Assembly: GCF_964020115.1 (NCBI RefSeq)
Contig: NZ_OZ026542.1
Coordinates: 2,621,436 to 2,685,435, forward strand
Source of the DNA: Candidatus Regiella endosymbiont of Tuberolachnus salignus
Lineage (GTDB): Bacteria; Pseudomonadota; Gammaproteobacteria; Enterobacterales; Enterobacteriaceae
DNA: 64,000 nt
Direction of reading: 5' to 3'
Below the pieces are notes generated by a model, which saw nothing but the letters and a program-made list of their open reading frames with translations, ran no database searches and had not been told where the DNA came from. Both the position numbers and the translations under genes were made by a program. Below, in pieces: positions 21,896 through 34,101 of the stretch; position 1 is the first letter of the stretch, and each line of letters starts with the position of its first letter.

Positions 21896-23011
21896 TTGAT
21901 ACAGTTTAAAGGATTAAAACGAAGTGGCATAGCAATTATTATTCTAGTGATTACTGTTTTTTTTACCATAAAATATTTCATAGCACCTCATCCTATTCAA
22001 TATCAAACAATAAAAGTAACGACGCAAGATCTACAGAAAAAAGTATTAGCAACCGGTAAGCTTGATGCAGTACGCAAACTGGATGTTGGGGCTCAGGTGA
22101 GTGGCCAACTGAAACATTTGTATGTAAAGCTCGGTGATAAAGTGACGCAAGGTCAGTTGTTAGCGGTAATAGATGCGCAACAGGCAGAAAGCAGGATCCG
22201 AGAAGTAAATGCGATTTTACAGGATTTGAATGCACAGTTACGGCAAGGGTTGGCAGAGCGTAGATTGACCAAATTAACGTTAGATCGTCAACATACTTTG
22301 GCTAAATTACATGTCATTTCACAGCATGAGCTAGATAAAGCCAGCACTGATCTAGAGATAAAAAATGCCAGATTAGAGACTATTAAAGCCCAAATCGATA
22401 AAACCATCGCCAGTTTAGAGAGTGCAAAAATTAATCTCGGTTATACAAAAATTACCGCGCCTATGGGGGGTGAAGTTGTTCAAATCACTACCCTAGAAGG
22501 TCAAACTGTCATTGCTGCACAAAAAGTACCCACTATTTTAACCTTAGCGGATATGCAAACCATGTTAGTCAACGCGCAAGTTTCTGAGGCTGATGTTATC
22601 CATTTAACACCGGGTTTAAAAGCGTCGTTTACTATATTGGGGGATCAGAGCAAACATTTTCACGGTGTTTTGAAAGATATTTTATTGATGCCGGAGAAAA
22701 TCAACGATGCTGTTTTTTACCTCGCACGTTTCGAAGTTCCTAACCCGGATGCTTTACTTCGTCTGCAAATGACGGCACAAATCTCCATAGAATTAAGCAA
22801 TATCAAGCAAGCGATGGTAGTCCCCTTGGCTGCTTTGAAGCAAAAATTGGCTGATAATCTCTATCAAGTCGTTGTGTTAAAAAATGGCAAAGAAGAAAAA
22901 CGTGAGGTTGCTATTGGTATTCGTAACAACATAAATGCGCAGATTCTCTCCGGCTTGATGCTTGGTGAAGAGGTTATTATCGGCCGTAGTCATCAAGAGA
23001 AAACATTATGA
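21896..23011 (+). CDS. macA: Macrolide/toxin efflux adaptor MacA
   Basis: Periplasmic membrane-fusion subunit of the MacAB-TolC tripartite pump. The 371-residue protein starts with a signal anchor (~11-28), then a barrel-sandwich lipoyl domain (GQVSGQLK-like segment), an alpha hairpin rich in Gln/Glu, and beta-barrel and membrane-proximal domains (ITAPMGGEV, SEADVIHLTPG). Translation probably starts at TTG, because AAGGCGG lies ~10 nt upstream and no ATG fits the family start. The 3' end overlaps macB by 4 bp. The upstream 275 bp is very AT-rich. Confidence 0.93.
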   Translation: MIQFKGLKRSGIAIIILVITVFFTIKYFIAPHPIQYQTIKVTTQDLQKKVLATGKLDAVRKLDVGAQVSGQLKHLYVKLGDKVTQGQLLAVIDAQQAESRIREVNAILQDLNAQLRQGLAERRLTKLTLDRQHTLAKLHVISQHELDKASTDLEIKNARLETIKAQIDKTIASLESAKINLGYTKITAPMGGEVVQITTLEGQTVIAAQKVPTILTLADMQTMLVNAQVSEADVIHLTPGLKASFTILGDQSKHFHGVLKDILLMPEKINDAVFYLARFEVPNPDALLRLQMTAQISIELSNIKQAMVVPLAALKQKLADNLYQVVVLKNGKEEKREVAIGIRNNINAQILSGLMLGEEVIIGRSHQEKTL

Positions 23012-24957
23012 TGCCGCTACTTGAACTGAAATCTATCCACCGTAGCTATCCTTCTGGCGAACAGAGCGTTGAAGTGTTAAAGGATATATCGTTGAAAATT
23101 AACGCGGGAGAAATGGTAGCCATCATGGGCGCTTCTGGATCTGGTAAATCAACCTTAATGAATATTCTTGGTTGTTTAGATCAGCCGACCACAGGCACTT
23201 ATCTGGTTAATGGTCAGGATGTAGCGTCGCTTGATAACGATGGACTTGCCATCTTACGCCGTGAGCATTTTGGTTTTATCTTTCAACGTTATCACTTATT
23301 GCCTCATCTTAATGCAGCCCATAATGTCGAAATACCCGCTATTTATGCTGGATGGTCTAACAATAAAAGACATGAACGAGCGATCACATTGCTGACACGC
23401 CTAGGATTATCAGCCCGAGCTAATTATCGGCCTAATCAGCTTTCTGGCGGGCAGCAACAACGGGTCAGTATTGCTCGAGCATTGATAAACGGTGGAAAAA
23501 TTATTTTGGCTGATGAACCCACAGGGGCATTAGATCGTCATTCTACTGTGGAAGTCATCACTATTCTTAAACAGCTGCAACAACAAGGCCATACTGTCAT
23601 TATCGTCACGCATGATGCGCAGGTTGCGGCTCAAGCTGAACGGATTATTGAAATTAGTGACGGTAGTATTATTGCTGATTCAGGTTTTAAACCGTCGCCC
23701 AATAAGTTGCCAACGAAATCTTTGAGCCCGAAAGCGGATATTCCCTCGTGGCAACAAACCGTCTTCCGGCTGCGTGAATCATTATTGATGGCCTGGTGTG
23801 CCATGATGACGAGTAAAATGCGTACTGGGTTGACAATGTTAGGGATCATTATTGGTATCGCCTCGGTGGTTTTTATTTTGGTGATTGGCGAGGCGGCACA
23901 GAAAAAAGTATTGGCTGATATTCGGGCTATCGGTACTAATACTATTCATATTTATCCGGGGGAAGATTATGGTGATGACGAGCCTAGCCATTTACGCTCA
24001 CTGACGGCTAATGATTTAGAAGCGTTAAAGGCTCAGCCTTATATTGATGTGATTTCACCGCTGATTGCCAGTAGTATGCGTTTGCGTTCGGGGAATGTTG
24101 ATGTTGCTGGTCATGTGTTTGGTGTCAATGGTCAATATTTTCATGTTTTTGGCATGACGATGGCGCAGGGAAGCGTTATTAGCCAATATCAGGTTGATCA
24201 ACAAAGCCAAGTGGTAGTGATTGATAATAACACCCAGCGGCTTTTGTTCCCTCATTTGGAAAACGTGGTAGGTCAAGTGATATTGATCGGTAATATGCCT
24301 GCTACGGTAATAGGTGTGGTGAAAAAAAAACCATCGATGTTTAACAACAGTGAGACTTTGCAGGTATGGGTGCCGTACCGTACTATGTCAAAGCGATTGA
24401 ACGGTAAATTTTATTTTGATTCAATTACCGTGCGCATTAAAGACGGATATGACAGCAAAGACGTTGAACAAAAGCTAGTTCGTTTGTTGACATTACGTCA
24501 TGGCAAGAAAGATATTTACACTTATAATATGGATACCCTTCTACAAACAGCAGAAAAAACCACGCGTACAATGCAACTTTTTTTAACATTGGTCGCAGTG
24601 ATTTCCTTGATCGTCGGCGGTATTGGCGTGATGAATATTATGCTGGTCTCAGTGACAGAGCGTACCCGTGAGATAGGCATTCGTATGGCCGTGGGTGCCC
24701 GTCCAGGGGATATTATGCAACAATTTCTGATTGAAGCCGTATTGTTGTGTTTAGTGGGGGGGATTTTGGGGGTGATGCTGTCATTGATCGTTGGCTTCGC
24801 TATGTCAATATTGTTACCTAGCTGGCCTATTGTTTTTTCACCGATGGCGATGTTGAGTGCTTTTTTATGCTCGACTGTGATTGGTATTGTTTTTGGTTAT
24901 TTGCCTGCTCGTAATGCTGCGCGTTTGAGTCCTATTGAGGCTTTAGCACGAGAGTAA
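23008..24957 (+). CDS. macB: Macrolide export ABC transporter MacB
   Basis: ABC transporter of the MacAB-TolC system, which expels macrolides and secreted peptides or toxins by mechanotransmission. The 649-residue protein has an N-terminal ATPase (Walker A GASGSGKST at 41-49, signature LSGGQQQR, Walker B IILADEPTGALD), TM1 (~272-292), a large periplasmic domain and three C-terminal TMs, ending with the MacB/FtsX motif LPARNAARLSPIEAL. It is coupled to macA. cspD, which lies between macB and clpS in E. coli, is missing. Confidence 0.95.
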   Translation: MMPLLELKSIHRSYPSGEQSVEVLKDISLKINAGEMVAIMGASGSGKSTLMNILGCLDQPTTGTYLVNGQDVASLDNDGLAILRREHFGFIFQRYHLLPHLNAAHNVEIPAIYAGWSNNKRHERAITLLTRLGLSARANYRPNQLSGGQQQRVSIARALINGGKIILADEPTGALDRHSTVEVITILKQLQQQGHTVIIVTHDAQVAAQAERIIEISDGSIIADSGFKPSPNKLPTKSLSPKADIPSWQQTVFRLRESLLMAWCAMMTSKMRTGLTMLGIIIGIASVVFILVIGEAAQKKVLADIRAIGTNTIHIYPGEDYGDDEPSHLRSLTANDLEALKAQPYIDVISPLIASSMRLRSGNVDVAGHVFGVNGQYFHVFGMTMAQGSVISQYQVDQQSQVVVIDNNTQRLLFPHLENVVGQVILIGNMPATVIGVVKKKPSMFNNSETLQVWVPYRTMSKRLNGKFYFDSITVRIKDGYDSKDVEQKLVRLLTLRHGKKDIYTYNMDTLLQTAEKTTRTMQLFLTLVAVISLIVGGIGVMNIMLVSVTERTREIGIRMAVGARPGDIMQQFLIEAVLLCLVGGILGVMLSLIVGFAMSILLPSWPIVFSPMAMLSAFLCSTVIGIVFGYLPARNAARLSPIEALARE

Positions 24958-25002
24958 ATATAGTTGGCTGTGGGTGAGTTGATATAGCGAGCCAATGTAG
25001 AT

Positions 25003-25123
25003 TATACCCTTCGCCTTTCAAGTTACGGCTTTGTTGTCTGCGGGTACTCGCCTCATGGTATGTCCACGCTCATCGGTCGGTCGCCCTGGCTGCCTTGCCG
25101 TAACTCGAAATTCATTGGGTATA
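25003..25123. repeat. F1 palindromic element between macB and clpS
   Basis: Full copy: TATACCCTTCGCCTTTCAAG on the left, CGAAATTCATTGGGTATA on the right. It lies 46 bp after the macB stop. Confidence 0.9.
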
Positions 25124-25163
25124 GACAGTAAATAAAAAAATATTAGTAAATAGTAGGCGAGTA

Positions 25164-25484
25164 ATGAAAGACAACCATGCTGGACTAGATGTCGAACATT
25201 TAGTTAATGAGCAACAGATTGATAAACTGCAACCCCCCTCTTTGTATAAAGTTATACTGAATAATGATGATTATACTCCGATGGAGTTCGTCATTGATGT
25301 TTTGCAAAAGTTCTTTTCTTATGATATCGAACTTGCCACGCAACTTATGCTGGATATTCATTATCAAGGTAGAGCTATTTGTGGTGTTTTCACCGCAGAA
25401 GTTGCAGAAACTAAGGTAGTGTTAGTCAATCAATACGCTAGAAAAAATGAGCATCCATTGCTTTGCACATTGGAAAAAGCCTGA
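25164..25484 (+). CDS. clpS: ClpA adaptor ClpS
   Basis: The 106-residue N-recognin/adaptor delivers N-degron substrates to ClpAP. The sequence shows a flexible N-terminal extension, [21 protein letters not shown] and the ligand-pocket residues of the family, ending [10 protein letters not shown] exactly like E. coli, with identical length. It is 27 bp upstream of clpA. Confidence 0.97.
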   Translation: MKDNHAGLDVEHLVNEQQIDKLQPPSLYKVILNNDDYTPMEFVIDVLQKFFSYDIELATQLMLDIHYQGRAICGVFTAEVAETKVVLVNQYARKNEHPLLCTLEKA

Positions 25485-25511
25485 TTAAGGCAATTTATTG
25501 GGGAGGTGCCT

Positions 25512-27794
25512 ATGCTCAATCAAGAACTTGAACTCAGTCTTAATATGGCTTTCGCCAATGCGCGAGAGAATAGACATGAGTTTATGACCGTGGAGCACCT
25601 ATTGCTGGCGTTACTGAATAATCCGACAGCAGAAAAAGTGCTAGTGGCATGTGCAGTTGATTTTGTTGCTTTACGGCAAGAGTTAGAAGCTTTTATCGAA
25701 CAAACCACACCGATATTATCGGATACGGAAACAGAACGTGATACTCAACCGACATTGAGTTTTCAACGAGTATTACAACGGGCGATATTCCATGTTCAAT
25801 CATCCGGACGTGGTGAAGTATCAGGCGCTAACGTATTAGTGGCTATCTTCAGTGAACAGGAATCTCAGGCGGCTTATTTATTACGCAAACACGATGTTAG
25901 CCGTTTAGATGTGGTGAATTTTATTGCCCATGGTTTGTGTAAAAATGAATCAGAACAACTCCCTAAAGATACAGAGTCTTCGGTGAGTGAAGAATCTTCA
26001 ATGGGAGAAGAATCCATCGAGAATTTCACCACTAATCTTAATCAACAGGCTAGCGTAGGGAGTATCGATCCGCTTATAGGTCGGGACAATGAATTAGAAC
26101 GTGCTATTACGGTATTGTGTCGCCGACGAAAAAATAATCCTTTGTTGGTCGGTGAGTCGGGTGTGGGTAAAACCGCTATTGCTGAAGGACTCGCTTGGCG
26201 CATTGTGCAAGGCAATGTGCCAAAAATTATCGCAAAATGTAAGCTTTATTCTCTCGATATTGGTTCATTGTTGGCGGGTACCAAATATCGGGGCGATTTT
26301 GAAAAACGTTTCAAAATATTATTGAAACAACTCGAGCAAGATAAAGAAAGCATTCTGTTTATTGATGAAATTCATACGATGATTGGTGCAGGTGCAGCTT
26401 CTGGTGGACAAGTTGATGCGGCTAATTTGATAAAACCTCTGCTTTCTAGCGGAAAAATTAGAGTCATGGGATCGACGACTTATCAAGAATTCAGCAATAT
26501 TTTTGAGAAAGATCATGCTTTAGCGCGTCGTTTCCAAAAAATTGACATTACAGAACCCACCGCGGAAGAAACAATACAAATTATTAATGGGTTAAAACCA
26601 AAATATGAAATGCATCATGATGTACGTTATAGCACTAAAGCAGTACGTGCTGCGGTAGAGCTGTCAGTTAAGTATATTAATGATCGCCACTTACCGGATA
26701 AGGCGATTGATGTCATTGATGAAGCTGGCGCACGTAGTCGATTAATGCGATCTAATAAGCGTAAAAAAACCGTTAATGTGGCAGATATTGAAGTTGTGAT
26801 CTCACGAATGGCAAGGATACCAGAGAAAACTATCTCAGAACGTGATAAAAATGAGCTACAACATTTGCGCGCTCGATTGAATATGTTGGTATTTGGGCAA
26901 GATAAAGCGATTGAAGCCTTAACCGAAGCCATCAAAATGAGTCGAGCGGGGTTAGGTCATGAGAGAAAACCTGTCGGCTCATTTCTTTTCGCTGGCCCGA
27001 CAGGTGTCGGAAAAACGGAAGTTACAGTACAGTTAGCGAAGGCGTTACATATTGAGTTACTGCGCTTTGATATGTCTGAATATATGGAGCGTCATACTGT
27101 TAGTCGTCTCATTGGTGCGCCTCCAGGATATGTTGGTTACGATCAAGGGGGATTATTGACGGATGCGGTGATCAAACATCCGCATTCGGTCTTACTGCTT
27201 GATGAAATCGAAAAAGCACATGCTGATTTGTTTAATTTGTTATTGCAGGTAATGGATAACGGCACGCTAACCGACAATAATGGTCGCAAAGCCGATTTTC
27301 GTAATGTTATCGTTGTAATGACAACCAATGCGGGGGTAAGGGAATCCCAGCGAACCTCTATTGGTTTTCAACAACAGGATAATAGTAGCGACGCGATGGA
27401 AGAAATCAAAAAAATATTTACACCGGAGTTTCGTAACCGCTTGGATAATATTATTTGGTTCAATCATCTTTCAATTATCGTGATCCAGCAAATTGTTGAT
27501 AAATTTATCGTCGAATTGCAAGCACAGCTCGATGCGAAGGGAGTATCTCTGGAGGTCAGTGATGAGGCACGTAATTGGCTGACAGAAAAAGGTTATGATA
27601 GGGCGATGGGAGCAAGGCCAATGGAGAGGATCATTCAAGAAAATCTGAAAAAACCATTGGCTAATGAACTGTTGTTTGGATCACTACTTTATGGTGGCTC
27701 GGTTATTGTTAGTTTAGATAAAAATAAACAGAAACTCAGCTACCAATTTCAAGCAGCCAAAAATCGTAAAGCGGCTGGAGCCGTTCTTAATTAA
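25512..27794 (+). CDS. clpA: ATP-dependent Clp protease ATPase subunit ClpA
   Basis: Two-ring AAA+ unfoldase partner of ClpP and ClpS. The 760-residue protein has the N-terminal double Clp-N repeat (~1-150), D1 with Walker [10 protein letters not shown]2 with Walker A GPTGVGKT, Walker [11 protein letters not shown] and the ClpP-binding loop tripeptide IGF (IGL in E. coli) within RTSIGFQQ. The ATG is preferred over a GTG two codons upstream because GGGAGG lies just before it and the family begins MLNQELE. It is downstream of clpS in the canonical order. Confidence 0.97.
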   Translation: MLNQELELSLNMAFANARENRHEFMTVEHLLLALLNNPTAEKVLVACAVDFVALRQELEAFIEQTTPILSDTETERDTQPTLSFQRVLQRAIFHVQSSGRGEVSGANVLVAIFSEQESQAAYLLRKHDVSRLDVVNFIAHGLCKNESEQLPKDTESSVSEESSMGEESIENFTTNLNQQASVGSIDPLIGRDNELERAITVLCRRRKNNPLLVGESGVGKTAIAEGLAWRIVQGNVPKIIAKCKLYSLDIGSLLAGTKYRGDFEKRFKILLKQLEQDKESILFIDEIHTMIGAGAASGGQVDAANLIKPLLSSGKIRVMGSTTYQEFSNIFEKDHALARRFQKIDITEPTAEETIQIINGLKPKYEMHHDVRYSTKAVRAAVELSVKYINDRHLPDKAIDVIDEAGARSRLMRSNKRKKTVNVADIEVVISRMARIPEKTISERDKNELQHLRARLNMLVFGQDKAIEALTEAIKMSRAGLGHERKPVGSFLFAGPTGVGKTEVTVQLAKALHIELLRFDMSEYMERHTVSRLIGAPPGYVGYDQGGLLTDAVIKHPHSVLLLDEIEKAHADLFNLLLQVMDNGTLTDNNGRKADFRNVIVVMTTNAGVRESQRTSIGFQQQDNSSDAMEEIKKIFTPEFRNRLDNIIWFNHLSIIVIQQIVDKFIVELQAQLDAKGVSLEVSDEARNWLTEKGYDRAMGARPMERIIQENLKKPLANELLFGSLLYGGSVIVSLDKNKQKLSYQFQAAKNRKAAGAVLN

Positions 27795-27832
27795 CTGATA
27801 TGACATTGCCGCCAAGGAAGGAGGTAAAATTT

Positions 27833-27900
27833 TATACCCTTCGCCTTTCAAGTTATGGCGGCGCTGGCTACTGGCACTCATCCCAGTCACGAACTACGGA
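27833..27900. repeat. Partial F1 element after clpA
   Basis: Only the left arm is recognisable (TATACCCTTCGCCTTTCAAG, GGCGGCG); sequence beyond ~27900 does not return to the right arm. Confidence 0.7.
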
Positions 27901-28017
27901 TAAGTTAGCCGAAAGCGATAAATACCCGTTGCACGCGACAAGGCAGTAATAAAAGTCAGTACTAAATTACCAGCGAATACAAACAATGCGTTAGCGTTTT
28001 TAAATTCTAATCACTTT

Positions 28018-28040
28018 CCTCGCCTAAACCGGGGGCGAGG
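28018..28040 (-). terminator. Hairpin 3' of infA
   Basis: CCTCGCC pairs with GGCGAGG around a TAAACCGGG loop, 5 bp beyond the infA stop. There is no clear U-tract on the infA side (AAAGTGATT), so it may be a weak terminator or an mRNA 3' stabiliser. Confidence 0.5.
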
Positions 28041-28045
28041 GATCT

Positions 28046-28279
<234 letters not shown>

Positions 28280-28342
28280 TTACTACCTTAATTTTTAACC
28301 GAAAGATAATGCCGAAAAATCTACATTATGTAAAGGTGTGTT

Positions 28343-28376
28343 GCATACCGCGGCTGCTTTAAAGGAGAAGGGTATC
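28343..28376. repeat. F1 right-end fragment
   Basis: CATACCGCGGCTGCTTTAAAGGAGAAGGGTAT resembles the two F1 ends with the middle lost. It lies in the infA-aat gap. Confidence 0.5.
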
Positions 28377-28407
28377 TCAATATTTTACTCTAAGCTGGCC
28401 AGAGGTC

Positions 28408-28533
28408 TATACCCTTCGCCTTTCAAGTTACGGCGGCGTTGGCTGCGGGTGCTCGCCGAATCACGTAGTATGTCTACGCTCATCGGTCTCACTCCCTTGC
28501 CGCCTTGCCGTAACTCGAAATTCATTGGGTATA
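28408..28533. repeat. F1 palindromic element forming the aat 3' end
   Basis: Full copy: TATACCCTTCGCCTTTCAAG at the left, TTCATTGGGTATA at the right. aat reads into it from the right and terminates inside. Confidence 0.92.
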
Positions 28534-29342
28534 TACAATACTTGAACTGGCCAACATTCAGTCGATACTGAACTAAGTTGTAGCTGCCGCAATTGTTGTA
28601 AAAAATAATGGCGCGGGACTTCTCTTGCGCCAAGTAATGCAGTGTGAGCGTTGAGCACCTGACAGTCAATTAATTCTCCTCCATGAGAAGAAAAATGATG
28701 ACAGAAAACCATTAATGCACTTTTAGACGCATTATCTGCCAGGCTAAACATTGACTCACCACAAAATAACGTGCCCTGCGCGACACCATATAAACCGCCA
28801 ACCAGTTTATACCCACAGTCTTTGAAGTTGCCGCTAGGCGGCCAGGGTGTGCAACCCGATGAGTGTAGATCTACCTGAGAGCGAGGGCTCGTAGCCAACA
28901 ACGCGGCGGCGTCAAAGGCGGAGGGTATATCCTCCTGCCATACTTCCACCGAATGGGCATAGCCTAGTTGATGTAATTGACAATAAGCTTGCTGTATTTC
29001 ACCGCTGATCCAGGTTTCTTCTTTACGCACAGTAGCGCAAGCTGTTACCACATCAGAAAAAGCACAATTAAGCGTAAAACGATAAGGGCATTGGCGCAGG
29101 AAGCGGCGCATACTACGACTGATATGCAATTCTGTGGGATAGAGTATGGCACGGGGATCGGGTGACCACCACAGGATCGGATCACCTGGGCTAAACCAAG
29201 GGAATATCCCTTGCCGATAGGCTGCCAATAGTCGAGGGACACGGAGATCGCCGCCTAAAGCCAAGAGGCCATTAGGCTCCTGCAATGCTAATTCTGGCGC
29301 GGGAAAAGTAAAAGAATGCGCTGCTAGCTGAGTGATATCCAT
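28461..29342 (-). CDS. aat: Leucyl/phenylalanyl-tRNA-protein transferase Aat, with in-frame repeat insertion
   Basis: N-end-rule transferase that adds Leu/Phe to N-terminal Lys/Arg, generating substrates for ClpS/ClpAP encoded next door. The conserved core is present: [65 protein letters not shown]. At 293 residues it is much longer than E. coli (234). A 120-nt F1 element lies in frame between VEVWQED and KLVGGLYG, adding 40 residues just before the catalytic-core strand. The last ~24 residues are encoded by a second F1 copy. The frame is open throughout, but activity with the insertion is uncertain. It is 4 bp downstream of cydC. Confidence 0.92.
   Translation of the reverse strand: MDITQLAAHSFTFPAPELALQEPNGLLALGGDLRVPRLLAAYRQGIFPWFSPGDPILWWSPDPRAILYPTELHISRSMRRFLRQCPYRFTLNCAFSDVVTACATVRKEETWISGEIQQAYCQLHQLGYAHSVEVWQEDIPSAFDAAALLATSPRSQVDLHSSGCTPWPPSGNFKDCGYKLVGGLYGVAQGTLFCGESMFSLADNASKSALMVFCHHFSSHGGELIDCQVLNAHTALLGAREVPRHYFLQQLRQLQLSSVSTECWPVQVLYIPNEFRVTARRQGSETDERRHTT
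28808..28929. repeat. F1 palindromic element inside aat, in frame
   Basis: Full copy with ends TATACCCACAGTCTTTGAAG and CGTCAAAGGCGGAGGGTATA. Removing 120 nt restores the contiguous Aat family sequence E-D-K-L-V-G-G, and the junctions fit insertion at a TA. Confidence 0.95.
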
Positions 29343-29346
29343 ATAT

Positions 29347-31092
29347 TTATACTTTAGCGCTCCATTGACCGAGCTGATAATAACGACCTTTCTTGTTCAT
29401 TAATTGCCTATGATCACCTTGTTCAACAATGCGGCCTGCATCCATGACACAAATGCGATCCATTGTATCGAGTCCGTACAGGCGATGGGTGATCAATATC
29501 ATACTTTTATGCTGACCATGTTGGCGTAATAGAGACAAAATTTGTTGCTCGATAGTCGCATCCAATCCTTCTGTTGGCTCATCCAGTAGCAATAATGGGG
29601 CGGGATGTAAAAGCGCCCGGGCAACGCCTAAACGGCGTTGTTCTCCACCTGATAAGCTGCGGCCTCCCTCTCCTAGCCATGCGTTTAAACCTTCACTATT
29701 TTCTAACAAATTTTGTAATCCAACTTGGTTTAGTACTGTTTCCAATGCATTATCTGTCGCGAGGGGAGAGGCGAGTAGCAAATTTGCCCGCAAAGTATCA
29801 CTAAAAATATGGATCCGCTGACTGACAACCACCATCATCTGACGTAATGTTTTTTCATTAAAATTTGCTAGGGGTTGCTGATTGATAAAAATATCACCCT
29901 GAGTCACATCCCATGCACGGGTTAATAATTGCAATAATGTTGACTTCCCGCAGCCGGTACGTCCAACGATGGCGACATGTTCCCCTGCTGCTATGGATAA
30001 TGAAATATTTTGCAAGACAGGTAATGGCTGATCGGGATAAGTGAAACTCAGCTGTTTTATTTCCAGCTCTATTTTTTTTGCGACGGCGGTAACCTTGTTA
30101 GGAAAGACGACGCTGGGTTGTTGATTAATCAGTTCTAGCACGCGCCGAGCAGAAGTGATCACCTGTCCTAAGTATTGAAAAGCAGTAGCTACTGGTGATA
30201 AAGCTTCAAAAGCGGCGATTGTTGTAAAGACAAGTAATGCAATGAGTGCTCCCGATTGATTATTGCCTTCTCTGTGAGTGAAAGTCATATTTTCCGTTAC
30301 TAACCATAATAATAAGGTTACCGTCAGGCCAGAGGCGAATATCATCAGTGATTGGGCAATCGCTACCAAGGACGCTTGCTGTTGCTGCTGAGCTAACCAG
30401 CGTTGTTCAATTTTTTCTAATTTTGTGCGAAATCGCCCAAAAGCACCAAATACCAACAGTTCTGCTTGTCCCTGCAAACAGCGGGTAAGCTGACAGCGAT
30501 ACCGACTGCGTAAATGCGTCAACGCCTCGCCAATAGGTTTACCCGCCCGATAAAAAACCATAGGCAAGAGCAGTAATAATCCCAGCAGAATAATGCCTAA
30601 TGTGAACGCCAATGTGACATCCAGCCAAATTAATCCGTAAGTGACGACCAATATCACTATTAATGCGGCGATAAAGGGAGCGATCACACGTAGATAAAGG
30701 TGATCTAAGGTATCGACATCAGCAACCAGCCGATTCAAGAGATCACTTTGTTGAAAGCGGTTGGTGCTTGCTGGGGATAACTGTAGGATTTTTTTAAAGG
30801 TAAAGACACGCAGATCAGCGAGGACGCGAAAAGTAGCGTCGTGATTAACAACTCGCTCGGTATAACGTCCCACAGTTCTTATCATGGCTGCCGCTCTTAT
30901 TCCTGCCGCGGGCAATAAATAATTAAAACTGTATAGTCCAGGCGATCCAGCGAGGGCGGTACCTGCTAACAGCCAGCCTGAAAGTGTAAGCAGTCCTATT
31001 GAGGCTAACAGGGTGAGGGTTGCGAGCACAATTCCCAAACTGATCCAAAACCAGTGACGGCGGTACAATGCTAAGAAGGGAAGTAGAATCAT
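29347..31092 (-). CDS. cydC: Glutathione/cysteine ABC exporter subunit CydC
   Basis: Half of the heterodimeric CydDC exporter, which moves thiols to the periplasm and is needed for cytochrome bd assembly. The 581-residue protein has six N-terminal TM helices and a C-terminal ATPase with Walker [10 protein letters not shown], signature [10 protein letters not shown] and Walker [13 protein letters not shown]. It overlaps cydD by 4 bp (ATGA) and is followed after 4 bp by aat, as in E. coli. Confidence 0.95.
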   Translation of the reverse strand: MILLPFLALYRRHWFWISLGIVLATLTLLASIGLLTLSGWLLAGTALAGSPGLYSFNYLLPAAGIRAAAMIRTVGRYTERVVNHDATFRVLADLRVFTFKKILQLSPASTNRFQQSDLLNRLVADVDTLDHLYLRVIAPFIAALIVILVVTYGLIWLDVTLAFTLGIILLGLLLLLPMVFYRAGKPIGEALTHLRSRYRCQLTRCLQGQAELLVFGAFGRFRTKLEKIEQRWLAQQQQQASLVAIAQSLMIFASGLTVTLLLWLVTENMTFTHREGNNQSGALIALLVFTTIAAFEALSPVATAFQYLGQVITSARRVLELINQQPSVVFPNKVTAVAKKIELEIKQLSFTYPDQPLPVLQNISLSIAAGEHVAIVGRTGCGKSTLLQLLTRAWDVTQGDIFINQQPLANFNEKTLRQMMVVVSQRIHIFSDTLRANLLLASPLATDNALETVLNQVGLQNLLENSEGLNAWLGEGGRSLSGGEQRRLGVARALLHPAPLLLLDEPTEGLDATIEQQILSLLRQHGQHKSMILITHRLYGLDTMDRICVMDAGRIVEQGDHRQLMNKKGRYYQLGQWSAKV

Positions 31093-32861
31093 GAACTTGC
31101 CTCGCGTCGATAGCTAAGTAAATTGGCAAAAGCCCCTGCAGTTTTACTAAGCGTCGCGTGATCCCCTTGCTGAATCAGCAAACCCCGCTCCATGACCCAA
31201 ATCAAATCATAATCGACGGTGTTTTCTAGCTGATGCGTCACCAGCAGCGTTGTTTGCGCATGGGAAGCGGCCATTAATGCGCTCATTACACGTTGTTCAC
31301 TATTGACATCAAGGTTAGCACTGGGTTCGTCCAATAATAATAAGCGGCAGGGATTGAGCAAAGCCCGTGCTACTGCGACCCGCTGTGCCTGGCCAACCGA
31401 AAGGCGGGCGGCTTGATCGCCAATTTCCGTTGTTAGCCCCTGCGGTAAATCCGTTAAAAATTCGTCAACATAGGCGCGTTTGATGGTCTGCTGTAGTTGC
31501 GTTTCATTGGCATCGGGTTTAGCCAGCAAAATATTTTCAGCCAAGGTTTGTGCAGGGAGATAAGGATTTTGTCCGACCCAACTTACCTGCTGACGCCATG
31601 CTGTTAAATCAAGCTCTCTTAGCTCGATTCCATTGACTGTTATTGATCCTCGATAAGGTAAAAAACCAAGTAACAGAGACAGTAATGAACTTTTTCCCGC
31701 CCCGGAATGACCGACGATGGCAATGCGTTGCCCGGCAACTACCGAAAAATTTAATGGCCCAGCGAGGCGAGTACCATCGGTGGCGATGATTTCTAATTGA
31801 TTGGCGATGAGCGTGATGGGATCATCATCGGATAGTTTTTTATTTCCAGTGTTGATGGTGGTTTCCGCTTCACTTGTTAAAAAGGTGACCAGTGATTCAG
31901 CGGCACCCAGTGCTTGTGCTTTGGCATGATAGAAGGTACCGAGATCCCGCAAAGGTTGGAAAAATTCTGGGGCGAGCATTAATACGAAAAAACCAGAAAA
32001 AACAGTCACTCCGGTATGATAACGACCAAAATCGAGTGCACCGAGATAAGAAAAACCGAAATAAACGGCCACCATTGCGATAGAAACCGCGGCAAAAAAT
32101 TCTAACACGGCGGAAGAAAGAAAAGCTAAACGCAGTACTTCCATGGTTCGTCGGCGAAATTGATCTGATGTTGCGAGAATTTGATCGGTTTCGGCTTGCG
32201 CGCGATGAAATAGGCGCAAGGTATCTAATCCTCGTAAACTATCGAAAAATTTACCGCTTAAGCGCGCTAAGGAAATAAAATTGCGCCGATTTGCCTCTGC
32301 CGCTCCCATGCCGACTAACATCATAAACAGGGGTATCAAGGGAGCGGCGATCAATAAAATCAGCGCTGTTGCCCAATTAATGGGAAAAATAGCCATTAAA
32401 ATTAATAACGGGATAAAAGCAGCAAGATACATTTGTGGTAGGTAACGTGAATAATAATCTTGCATATCGTCAATTTGCTCAAGAATAATCGTCGCCCAAC
32501 TCCCGGCTGGCTTGCCTTGCACCCAAGATGGCCCCAATTGTTCCAGTTTATCCAACACGATTTTACGGATCCGCGATCGGATCCGCATACCGCTAATAAA
32601 GCCAATTCGCTCACGTCCCCAATGGATAAGAGAACGTAATGCAGAGGTGATGATCAGTAAGCCAAAATATTTAAGCAGTAGGGTAGGGGGAAGCTGATCC
32701 ACAATCAAAGATTGTAACAGGGTTGCCAGTAACCCTGCTTGAACGATAATCAATCCTGCACTTAACAAGCCAAGCAACATAGATAACCTGAGCCAAAACT
32801 GCACCGGTTTTCGTTGTTTTTTCAACCAGTGCATTAACTCATGCTGTCTTGTTTTATTCAT
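31089..32861 (-). CDS. cydD: Glutathione/cysteine ABC exporter subunit CydD
   Basis: Partner of CydC. The 590-residue protein has a TM domain with GPSWVQGKPAGSWAT and an ATPase with Walker A GHSGAGKSS, signature LSVGQAQRVAVARALL and Walker B LLLLDEPSANLD. The family start MNK.RQ.EL..WLK is conserved at the chosen ATG. Upstream, the space to trxB is filled by a repeat whose end reads GAAGGG 7 nt before the ATG, and this is the only visible Shine-Dalgarno. Confidence 0.95.
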   Translation of the reverse strand: MNKTRQHELMHWLKKQRKPVQFWLRLSMLLGLLSAGLIIVQAGLLATLLQSLIVDQLPPTLLLKYFGLLIITSALRSLIHWGRERIGFISGMRIRSRIRKIVLDKLEQLGPSWVQGKPAGSWATIILEQIDDMQDYYSRYLPQMYLAAFIPLLILMAIFPINWATALILLIAAPLIPLFMMLVGMGAAEANRRNFISLARLSGKFFDSLRGLDTLRLFHRAQAETDQILATSDQFRRRTMEVLRLAFLSSAVLEFFAAVSIAMVAVYFGFSYLGALDFGRYHTGVTVFSGFFVLMLAPEFFQPLRDLGTFYHAKAQALGAAESLVTFLTSEAETTINTGNKKLSDDDPITLIANQLEIIATDGTRLAGPLNFSVVAGQRIAIVGHSGAGKSSLLSLLLGFLPYRGSITVNGIELRELDLTAWRQQVSWVGQNPYLPAQTLAENILLAKPDANETQLQQTIKRAYVDEFLTDLPQGLTTEIGDQAARLSVGQAQRVAVARALLNPCRLLLLDEPSANLDVNSEQRVMSALMAASHAQTTLLVTHQLENTVDYDLIWVMERGLLIQQGDHATLSKTAGAFANLLSYRREASS

Positions 32862-32864
32862 CAG

Positions 32865-34074
<1,210 letters not shown>

Positions 34075-34101
34075 TACGCAGTAGGTTATGCGGAAGTCTA
34101 T

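Noticed and set aside
28338..28571. Small plus-strand open frame across the aat 3' end
   Set aside because: It is made almost entirely of F1 repeat sequence and is antisense to aat; no independent support.
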